Assembly: GCA_900128585.1 (NCBI GenBank)
Contig: LT642335.1
Span: 1-14,198, forward strand
Length of the DNA: 14,198 bases
Source of the DNA: Stramenopiles sp. TOSAG23-3
Taxonomy: Eukaryota > Sar
Direction of reading: 5' to 3'
A program made the translations under genes and the position numbers. Positions 7,201 through 13,477 of the stretch are shown here, in pieces (position 1 is the stretch's first letter; each line of letters opens with the position of its first letter). The notes beneath the pieces were generated by a model, which saw nothing but the letters and a program-made list of their open reading frames with translations, searched no databases and was not told where the DNA came from.

Positions 7201-8120
7201 ATTTAAACAAAGATATGATGAAGGAAAGCCAAATGAGGGTGGAAACCATATTTTACGATGAACATGACCCGTTTGATTTCTTTAACATCAGAGAAATTGA
7301 CGAAGACGATTTTAAAGATATTGAAGAAAGAATAAAAGATATTGATGAAGATGTTACAGAAGAAGAAAAACATCAAGTTAATAAATATTGTATTACTAAA
7401 TGGATACAGCATTACAATCCTGATTTGGGTCAAATTGATTTTGATGAAGACAGCCCCACAGGCTTGGCCGATGGCGTAGAGTTCTCCGTTGATGAAATGA
7501 GAGCATTAATGCTTGCTACAGAGCTGTATGAAAAAGACATTATAATGGACGCTATGTTCCGCCTATACAGAAATGATAAAATAATGAATTATGCCTTACA
7601 ATACGAAAGAAAGCAAAATAAATACGGATTCGTAGAAGACGATGATATGGAGTATAGCAAGCGATTTATTTACAACGAAGAAGAGCTTACGGAATCGGAT
7701 AGGGAATATATCTACCAACACCTTCACATTAACTATGGGCTTACCAAAGACAAAAAGGCTTTTATGACCCAAGACTCGTATTATATCAAAAAGGCGATAT
7801 TGAAGGAAGCATTTAATAAGAACGTAATTACGAGGCCAAACAAAAAAGTAATCTTTGATGATAAAATTGAAGATATACTACAATCTGCTTTAAGCTACTT
7901 CAAGCCATTCTGTAATAATAATATTAGCAAGACAGAGCAAGAGGAAAGGAAGCAATTGTATCATGAAAACGAAAAATTATTTCAAGAACGATTTGATTCA
8001 TTTGAATGCGAAATAGATAGGGGACAGGAATGTATGACCGACACACCATCACAAAAAAAATTCATAGAAACCAAATATGCCGTGGCTGGTCAAGATAGGT
8101 GGTCTATGTATGGTCTATAA
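4254..8120 (+). CDS. Primase-helicase: archaeo-eukaryotic primase fused to UL9-like SF2 helicase
   Basis: This 1288-residue protein probably primes and unwinds DNA for genome replication. A Lys-rich tail (15-45) is followed by an archaeo-eukaryotic primase domain with three expected motifs: LDID (D164, D166) for metal binding, SYH (H214), and GIDVGIYNKNRAFKMP (D254, R262). A Cys/His cluster (C432, C435, C437, H438, H443) lies between the domains. The helicase part has Walker A GMGGGKT (K504), LWITNR as motif Ia, DELE (668-671) as motif II, GMDA (709-712), TVGVNF (839-844) and Q868...RVR (872-874). The pattern of DELE, MDA, GVNF and RVR resembles herpesvirus origin-binding helicases. A 60-70-residue coiled coil (about 555-625) is inserted between motifs Ia and II. 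The C-terminal 400 residues are acidic and unassigned. A second ATG at 4293 (CCATGG) could also serve as start. A family hairpin lies 14 bases after the stop. Confidence 0.9.
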   Translation: MNAPSCSSVYSASMAKSNTKPKKGKQPKKGSATQKGLGKKKLSAAQIKANIIKSSYSMIDINKVKRVTPLKKGMLFFFKKHKPGCPKGKRCKCYKPFEFLHKNLQDDEILLKIVEPTHRGKDNKGEAHMFGKAKRDDVIQKIKTKQMYLQECLNENRPFRLLLDIDGYNQNCLQNTVTLLQDLFGKNVKMAISGSIAMKKKKDDSEARKFYSYHIILPEIIFDNLEHFSDSGMEQWLAKIVDSDENSETYNGIDVGIYNKNRAFKMPNQKKPYNDDSRIQKVLQDKNMEHHIYSILPNTEYSPLSEIVIEKLNEIKKEAGLKKIKSVSGRISGGKRIKRAKGSKRFIDNYAHIKKIEGQEAPLIDLANTYNADLLMNIPNLKSNPLGHNGHWLVLLWAYHNKNISWEQYQLWEATYDGAEKQYFEKDDWDACADCNCHLKNKHMRLLIERFWGKIPTPAFRNMKKEFLDVDTKGALVIKRKWMSSEDIDDKKAQLYCVGMGGGKTYVTIEYLIKRINENPDLKVLWITNRVSMATNLEPRLNDKKEGNDKNLKLIENKKMKEFEALNKQVEKLQKSLVDIKHSKANYNQKVLFEHLSVNTRIERIEQKIIKKQEEAEELKSSFLVRDLDFQHYKRCKGKEIRDANRVICELESLHRVEHIKYNIVVVDELESVFNSFSSDQCHNNIGDNYKHNYFTFQNLIKNCDKFFGMDAYLNKRSINYLKMIDEDMKINLVIRDPEFNDKKQVILYNQWEWVEKAIERVKAGENIYMFYPYKKEKGSMLKKSMEGLAKTIAVGANIPEELVRFYHGEIGDADLKKLDDVNTEWRKYRVVITNTKITVGVNFSVKDYFDSCFLCYADWVSPRDVIQSSCRVRYFNTDKIYTTKLPNIFAAEACKKRAKKDEGEDLDCDDEYDMELNNELKTPHLPDEPRFLMGDTYLEKQDKKPFRYMIQFLTDEYFARGLPLLLHYFKVSGYTISYTKNYLNKDMMKESQMRVETIFYDEHDPFDFFNIREIDEDDFKDIEERIKDIDEDVTEEEKHQVNKYCITKWIQHYNPDLGQIDFDEDSPTGLADGVEFSVDEMRALMLATELYEKDIIMDAMFRLYRNDKIMNYALQYERKQNKYGFVEDDDMEYSKRFIYNEEELTESDREYIYQHLHINYGLTKDKKAFMTQDSYYIKKAILKEAFNKNVITRPNKKVIFDDKIEDILQSALSYFKPFCNNNISKTEQEERKQLYHENEKLFQERFDSFECEIDRGQECMTDTPSQKKFIETKYAVAGQDRWSMYGL

Positions 8121-8133
8121 AAATTCAATAAAC

Positions 8134-8211
8134 AAAAAAAAACCCACCCCCTTTACGAAAATGTGTTTTTTATAAGGAATACCTATAATCGTAAAAGGGG
8201 TGGGTTTTTTT
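8134..8211. terminator. Dispersed hairpin, copy 3 (subtype A)
   Basis: Nine A then CCCACCCCC and TTTACGA form the left arm (8134-8158); TCGTAAAAGGGGTGGG and seven T form the right arm (8189-8211). The pairing is near perfect, and the loop is almost identical to copies 2 and 4. It begins 14 bases after the primase-helicase stop and is probably that gene's transcript 3' end. Confidence 0.8.
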
Positions 8212-8237
8212 CACGTTTTACTTGCTAATCCTATATT

Positions 8238-8261
8238 AACCTCCATGACCCATTGGAGGTT
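8238..8261. other. Short perfect hairpin AACCTCCA/TGGAGGTT
   Basis: An 8-bp stem (8238-8245 with 8254-8261) with an 8-base loop lies in the 219-base gap between convergent genes. Outside the stem the match continues with one bulged base (TTA and TAAA). The rest of the gap includes a telomere-like TTAGGGTTAGG at about 8283-8293. Role unknown. Confidence 0.45.
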
Positions 8262-8305
8262 TAAATCTATTTTTGTTTTATGTTAGGGTTAGGAATAGGG
8301 TTGTG

Positions 8306-8334
8306 TTTTATCAATATTAATAGTATTGATAAAA
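8306..8334 (-). terminator. AT-rich hairpin after the packaging ATPase gene
   Basis: A perfect 11-bp inverted repeat: TTTTATCAATA at 8306-8316 and TATTGATAAAA at 8324-8334, with a 7-base loop. It lies five bases beyond the stop of the - strand ATPase gene. Like the hairpin at 3040-3080 it is AT-only apart from the shared ATCAA/TTGAT core, and it serves a - strand gene. Confidence 0.65.
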
Positions 8335-8339
8335 TACCT

Positions 8340-9050
8340 TCATTTAGCTTTATCGTCCGCTGAACCGAATTCCACTTCGTTGAAATTTCGTCTAAATTGT
8401 AGCTGTGGAATCTTTGTTTTCGTATCTATAAAAAAGAAGGAATACTTGTCGGAGGTGGCCTTTTTAAACCGTCTTACAAATTCCTCTTTGGAAAGCGAGT
8501 AACCCACTTCGCCATAAAGTATGCTGACTTCGCGACGATTGGGAATTTTAAAGAAACAAAAATAATGGGTATTGATGCGAATTCCCCTTGGTATTTTAGT
8601 ATAGGCTTGACTAAGGAAAATACACGAACAATTGGAATGGCGTCCGCGTATGTAATAATTGGTTATGGGTGTAAAATCCTTTTCTAATACAAAATCATCA
8701 AAGACTACCAAATTTTGGATAGAACTGTCTAAATCATCTACCGGAACAATATCTTCAATTGTAGCCCCCGTATGTAAAAGCTGTTGTTCGGTCTTCTCCT
8801 CCACCTTATCAAAGAAATCCTTTAGCATAACCATTTTGGGTTGATGAAGATGTTTGCTGTAAAACCACAATTTATCAAATGAGGCGAACTTAAAAATTAT
8901 GTTCATAACAAGATTCGTCTTCCCCGTATTTGTTCCACCATTTATAATCATGTTGTAGGGGTGAATGGGTAAGATTTTAGATTTGTTTCTATACCGGTGG
9001 TTGCCCTTCAATGACTTTAATTTGTCAATATTTATAATATCCAATTTCAT
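8340..9050 (-). CDS. A32-like (FtsK/HerA) genome-packaging ATPase
   Basis: This protein most likely powers DNA entry into the capsid. From the ATG at 9050 it has 236 residues, typical of packaging ATPases of polintons, virophages and large eukaryotic DNA viruses (A32 family). Walker A is GGTNTGKT at 38-45 (K44, T45). Walker B is NLVVFDDF at 113-120, with D118 and D119 as metal-binding and catalytic acids. The segment YIRGRHSN...IFLSQ (133-148) carries the Arg-rich turn and the Gln expected as sensor in this family, followed by IRINTHYFCFFK (157-168). The reading frame extends six codons upstream only to a TTG, so the ATG at 9050 is preferred for a eukaryotic virus. It is divergent from the 458-residue gene and convergent with the primase-helicase, ending at its own AT-rich hairpin. 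Confidence 0.9.
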   Translation of the reverse strand: MKLDIINIDKLKSLKGNHRYRNKSKILPIHPYNMIINGGTNTGKTNLVMNIIFKFASFDKLWFYSKHLHQPKMVMLKDFFDKVEEKTEQQLLHTGATIEDIVPVDDLDSSIQNLVVFDDFVLEKDFTPITNYYIRGRHSNCSCIFLSQAYTKIPRGIRINTHYFCFFKIPNRREVSILYGEVGYSLSKEEFVRRFKKATSDKYSFFFIDTKTKIPQLQFRRNFNEVEFGSADDKAK

Positions 9051-9149
9051 TCTATTTGATATACTCAAATATTATTTTTTTTAAAAACAGAATTTATCAA
9101 AACAACGTTTAGAAAGTTTCATAATATTTTTTTCTAAATTTATAGTATA
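9051..9149. promoter_or_regulatory. Divergent promoter region
   Basis: These 99 AT-rich bases separate the ATG of the ATPase (-) and that of the 458-residue protein (+). TATAGTAT at 9141-9148, the exact reverse complement of ATACTATA, ends one base before the + strand ATG. It thus reads ATACTATA toward the ATPase, 91 bases from its ATG. Closer to the ATPase, GAGTATATC (9066 to 9058 on the - strand) is a weak relative. The octamer may serve both directions. Confidence 0.5.
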
Positions 9150-9860
9150 ATGGATTACAGAAAGATAGACAACTTAGAAGAATTTAATGCTCTTGTATCA
9201 AAATTTGTTACAGAGCGGGAAACGCTAAAGCAACGGATACGGCAAGAACGCTTTGGCGAAGTGGCTACGGAACGGGTTGGAGAACCAGCTTTGACCAAAC
9301 GAGAAGTTGAACAAAAGCCAACAATTGACGCTATTGAAAGATTGCGAACCGATATAAAAAAGCAAAAAGCAACCAGTTTCAACTTATATGAACAATACGC
9401 CAATAATCGGAAATTGGGTTCTACTGAAGTAAAAGCAAAAAGAGTTGGAAACAAGAATGTGTTGGGCATTGGGGCTAATGGGGTTGTAGATGAAGCCGAC
9501 ATTCAAGATGAGGTGTTTAGAGTTAATAATATTAATACTGGCGAGGCATTGACATTTAAACTTTCTCCGGGATTGGCCGAAATGGTGTTTAAACCTTTTA
9601 CGGACATTGATATGAGAAATATACCTCATGCTGACTTGGTGAAATATTTTAAAATTTTGGATTTGGTAGGACTTCCAAAAGGAAGCAATAATAACCGTAA
9701 AGCAAGATGGTATAGGGATTGGTGGATAAACAGTGGTAGGCAATGGAAGGAATATCAAAGACAACCGCCTAAAAATGTGGAACAAAAGGTTGAAGAGCCG
9801 GACGAAGAAACAAAATCGGGTGATGACGGAGATGACATGGACATAGAAAACCCTGAGGGC

Positions 9861-9905
<45 letters not shown>

Positions 9906-10526
9906 GGTGGTGATGATGGCCAACCGGGTATAGCCAATCGGGTAAAACAGCGTCGTTCCGCACTAAAACAAAAAAGGAGCGGTGCCGCCGCATTCCGTAG
10001 GGAAGAGAAACGACTGGAAAGAAGTAAAAAAGGTCAAAAGCGACGACAAGACATAGTATCCGAAAGACGAAAAAATAGGAAGATACAAAAACAACAAGCA
10101 GAAGTAAAGGAGGCAAGAGGAAAAGTTAGGCAGAACCGTAGAATGGGAAATATGGAAGAACGTGGAAGAAGAAGGAAAATTAGCATGGGAAGACCCGGTG
10201 AAGTAAGCGAAGGCAGTGTCGGTGCTTTTCAAGTAAGCAGTGAAGTGTCCAGAAGACGACAAAGAAACCGAAGAACGCAAGAAGAAATAGATAGAGGTTA
10301 TGATATAAGAAGAAGACGGCCACCGGTAAGGGGTCGCGGGGTAAAATATTTGAATCCAGACGAACTGGTGGAAAGGCTTCACACACTTGTAGGCAGTCAG
10401 CATGCGGGAAACATGAGTTCGCAACTGAAGAACGAAGTCGGGGACATTGTAGATAAATTGTATAACTCTGGAATTATAGGTCGCAAGGAAGTAAAAGCAC
10501 TTTACAAAAAATTTATTAACTATTGA
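9150..10526 (+). CDS. 458-residue protein with acidic-glycine linker and Arg-rich region, probable virion protein
   Basis: The protein has four parts. Residues 1-215 form a mixed helical domain, ending in a Trp-rich segment (RWYRDWWINSGRQW). Residues about 216-262 are acidic and end in ten Asp, seven Gly and two Asp encoded by a trinucleotide tract. Residues about 263-400 are extremely rich in Arg and Lys, giving strong DNA- or RNA-binding potential. Residues 400-458 are a compact helical domain (LVERLHTLVGSQHAGNMSS, then IVDKLYNSGIIGRKEVKAL). As I recall, C-terminal segments with an AGN-S...L-x-NE...L-x(3)-G-I pattern recur in hypothetical proteins of polinton-like viruses; that resemblance is from memory and unverified. 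The gene lies between the packaging ATPase and the fibre, which suggests a virion core or genome-binding role. A family hairpin begins two bases after the stop. Confidence 0.75.
9861..9917 (+). repeat. GAT/GGT trinucleotide tract
   Basis: Ten GAT, seven GGT and two GAT codons in a row encode ten Asp, seven Gly and two Asp within the 458-residue protein. The in-frame triplet array can change length by slippage without shifting the frame, so linker length is likely variable between relatives. Confidence 0.95.
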
Positions 10527-10528
10527 AC

Positions 10529-10604
10529 AAAAAAACCCACCCCCATTACGAAAATGTGTTTTTTATAAGGAATACCCATAATCGTAAAAGGGGTGTATTT
10601 TTTT
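10529..10604. terminator. Dispersed hairpin, copy 4 (subtype A)
   Basis: Seven A, CCCACCCCC and ATTACGA on the left; TCGTAAAAGGGGTGTA and seven T on the right. The loop matches copies 2 and 3 closely. It starts two bases after the TGA of the 458-residue gene, so this gene has essentially no 3' untranslated region before the hairpin. Confidence 0.8.
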
Positions 10605-10666
10605 AACATTTAGACTTACTACTTTTTGTAGAAAAATAAAAAATAGTAATATATATACATAATACG
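10605..10666 (+). promoter_or_regulatory. AT-rich leader of the fibre gene
   Basis: Sixty-two bases between hairpin copy 4 and the ATG at 10667. They contain AATAGTAATATATATACATAATAC just upstream of the ATG, in overlapping short pieces: AATAGTAAT near 10642 and TATATATACAT near 10650. These are only loosely like ATACTATA. Promoter function is inferred from position. Confidence 0.35.
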
Positions 10667-13038
10667 ATGGCGAACAAATTTTTAACAAGTGGAGAGGAAA
10701 GCAATATTTTTGATGACCCCGCATTAACAAGAAAAAATTAGGAATAATTTACGGGCCGGGGGGCACTACTCAATCCTATGATAATACATTGAACTCTTTG
10801 GCCAATTTATCTACGACAGCTGGAAAAATAATAAAGTGCGATGGAAGCGATTCCTTTACTACTATACCCATTACCACAGAAGGAGAAAGTCTAATAAACG
10901 GAACAGCAAGCATTCCTTCTAATACAAGCGACCTAACCAACGACAGCGGGTTTATAACAAGTAGTAGTATTCCGACAAGCCTATCCAGTTTTACAAACGA
11001 TACGAATTTTATTACCAGTAGTGCTGTTCCTACTGCCCTATCCAGTTTTACGAACGATACAAATTATATTACCAGTAGTGGTGTTCCTACTGCCCTATCC
11101 AGTTTTACAAACGATACTAATTTTATTACGCTAAGCACAGCAGGGACAATGACAAATAAATCCATTGAAGTAGATGTGGATAGTAGCAAGACTTTATCCT
11201 TCATGAAGTCAGGAGGGCTTGCCCCTGTTAAAACCATATTAGTAAGCCAAAATCACAACAACACATCAACAGGGGATAAAACCATTTTTTTACCCGCAAT
11301 CAATTTTGGGTTAAGCAACGATACTTTGGTTGGCCAAACTACTACAGCAACACTAATAAATAAGACTATTGATTATAATAATAATACAATAACCAATTTA
11401 CCAAGTTCCGGTATTCAATCCGGTGATAATATTTCGCTTTTAAACAACAACGAAGGATACATAACGAATTCGGCTTTAAGCAATTACATACAATTTACGA
11501 CCATTAGTGGTTGGGATAATATTTTTGGTGCTTATGTATTTACGCATACAGATTATACAAATTATAATCCAAGTCTAAATACATTATCAGGAAGAGCATA
11601 TTTATTTTATGGTGATAATAATACATTTAGTTTAAACGATAGAGCTGCTGATGTTTTTAGTTTTACGACTGACCGTGCTTTGATTGAATTTAATGATAAT
11701 ACTAAATTTACGAACAAAGTAAGTGTTGGCGGTTTGATTAATAATTCTTACAATTTACAAGTCTATGGAGATATAAATTTTACAGGTAATTTATACCAAA
11801 ATGGAAGTGCTTTTAGTAGCGGTTCATCTCAATGGACGACAAGTAGTTCTGATATTTATTACAATAGTGGAAATGTGGGAATTGGAACGGACAGTCCCGA
11901 AGCACAATTACAAATTAATCAGTCTGTAGCATTTACAAATCCCTACCAGGAAACAAGTCAAACATCAGCAATTCACCTTGTTCCCAGTAGTGCTTCTTCT
12001 CATAGTGCTATTACTTTTGCTTTTGCGAATAATAACAAACGTGGAGTTGGGGCTATATGTGGTAGTAGTAGTTATGGATTAGAATTTATTGTTAATCGTT
12101 CCAGACATCATTATTTTTATGGGAGCACTACAAATGTAACTTTACCCGCTACTACTACAAACGATTTAATAATGATAATGAGAGGAGATAATAAGCGTGT
12201 GGGAATTGGAACAACCAGTCCAAAATATCCTTTAGATGTAGATACATCATACACCTCAAGCGATTTAACCTATTGGAATAGGGGTAGTGATGATGGAGCT
12301 GGATTTGCCGAATGGAATTCGTCGTATTTATCGGGAAACCAATACGGACAAGCCGAAATAGCAGATTTGGATAGTGGAACACACTCCACTTTCGGTATTA
12401 ACGCAAAAAGTATTGCCGCCCATTTTAAAAACAACATTTATGTAAGTGATGGGGCTGTTTTGGTAAGTAGTGATAGACGAATAAAAACCAATATAGTAGA
12501 TGTGAATGATAATCTGGCTTTAGAAATGGTAAGGAATATACCGTGCCGGTATTACCATTACAAAGATAAATTAAGTAGGGGAACAAATGCTACAATTGGC
12601 TTTATCGCACAAGAAGTAAAGGAAATTTATCCTATGGCCGTTCATGAAGAAACACAATTTATTCCAAATGAAATGAGAAATTTAAGCGACATAAGTTGGA
12701 ACGATACAACACTTTATACCGATTTATCGGATTGTAGTGGAGTAAAATACCGGTTTTATGTTAGTAATGATGTTAGTGGTAATAATGAAGTAAAAAAAGA
12801 CATAATTGGAAATAGTGATAATACATTTTCTTTTGATACATCGTATAATAATGTGTTTTGTTACGGGAAAGAAGTAAATGATTTTCACACATTAGATAAA
12901 AATAAATTATTTGCGTTGAATTTTAGTGCTACACAGGAATTGGATAAAATAATAGGGGAACAGCAAGTAACCATAAAGTCATTGGAAGACCGAATAGGGG
13001 ATTTGGAAGCAATAGTAGGTCAATTGGTTAATAAGTAA
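10667..13038 (+). CDS. Fibre protein with S74 intramolecular chaperone; N-terminus joined by an apparent -1 frameshift
   Basis: This is probably a trimeric receptor-binding fibre. The main frame is open from 10717 to the stop at 13036 but has no early ATG. An ATG at 10667 (ACGATGG) opens 24 codons in the +1-related frame, then a TAG at 10739. A -1 slip at AAAAAAT (10732-10738) joins both into about 790 residues. Numbered from 10789, residues 46-105 hold 19-residue fibre repeats (LSSFTND-type), and GIGT-SP segments near 364 and 473 are typical of beta-structured fibre stalks. Residues 559-610 match the S74 chaperone: VSSDRRIKTNI (S560, S561, D562, K566), then IGFIAQEVKEIYP. In the family this domain trimerises, folds the stalk, then cuts itself off at the Ser using a Ser/Lys pair. 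A C-terminal heptad helix (about 714-749) fits the trimer. A hairpin of the family lies 82 bases downstream. Confidence 0.85.
10732..10738 (+). other. AAAAAAT heptamer, possible -1 frameshift site
   Basis: In the frame of the ATG at 10667 this reads A-AAA-AAT, exactly the X-XXY-YYZ phase of -1 slippery sites, and a TAG follows at once. Slipping back one base enters the fibre frame. A G-rich stretch (10753-10763) lies 14 bases downstream, but I see no convincing stem or pseudoknot. An alternative is a miscounted or mutated A run (six instead of seven), which would give the same protein. Confidence 0.5.
10924..11136 (+). repeat. 57-bp tandem repeats in the fibre gene
   Basis: Units start at 10924 (degenerate), 10981, 11038 and 11095 (partial), each 57 bases or 19 residues, with the core LSSFTNDTNFITSSAVPTA. 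The second and third units are nearly identical at DNA level, so they arose by recent duplication and could change fibre length. Confidence 0.9.
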
Positions 13039-13120
13039 GACAACAAGCAAAAATAGGTTGTTTGAGAGTAAAAAGACTACGAAGTGATATAGGGCGTTGG
13101 GAATATAAGTATTGGCGAAC

Positions 13121-13198
13121 AAAAAAAACCCCCCCCCCTGGCGGATTTTAGTGTTTTCTTAAAGAATTCCAATTATCGTAAAAGGGGTGGGTTTTTTT
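13121..13198. terminator. Dispersed hairpin, copy 5 (subtype B)
   Basis: Eight A and ten C on the left; GGGGTGGG and seven T on the right. The inner part carries GGCGGATTTTAGTGTTTTCTT, followed by the family's AATTATCGTAAAAGGGGTG. It is the inverted partner of copy 1, differing by about two bases in the 50-base core. It lies 82 bases after the fibre stop. Confidence 0.75.
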
Positions 13199-13477
13199 CG
13201 TCATTTACTTGCTATTTCTATGTTATTGACTTGTTTTTAGTCCGTCCGGCCACAACCATCCATAAATCTTTGTGTAACTAAAAATGCGTTGTTACTTTAT
13301 TTTGTGAAGAAACTAAAAAAAAGAATAAACTTACTTTTTACGATTGTTTTAAAAGAAATATTAAATTTAAAACAAACGACGTTTATATTGAAACCTATTC
13401 AGTTAGTTGTTTGCGATTCGCATATTGATTTTGTTTAAACAAAAAGAAAAAACAAAAACGTTTTTAAATTGAAGACC
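13199..13477. other. Leader region of the RING-like gene, no gene seen
   Basis: These 279 AT-rich bases contain no supported reading frame. They include a perfect 16-base palindrome, TTTTGTTTAAACAAAA, at 13429-13444 and A-rich DNA up to the ATG. As at the left edge, the ATACTATA motif was not seen, suggesting that this gene uses another promoter type. Confidence 0.4.

Noticed and set aside
9051-9068. Start of the ATPase at 9068
   Set aside because: That codon is TTG; the first ATG, at 9050, leaves the whole ATPase domain intact and suits a eukaryotic virus.
9755-10424. Long reading frames on the - strand with poly-His, poly-Ser or poly-Pro runs
   Set aside because: They are antisense shadows of the GAT/GGT tract and Arg-rich codons of the 458-residue gene, with no plausible product.
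10924-11136. CRISPR-like array
   Set aside because: The repeats are in-frame 57-bp coding units with no spacers.
13429-13444. Palindrome TTTTGTTTAAACAAAA as a replication origin
   Set aside because: A single AT-rich palindrome in a promoter region is too weak a signal for an origin call.
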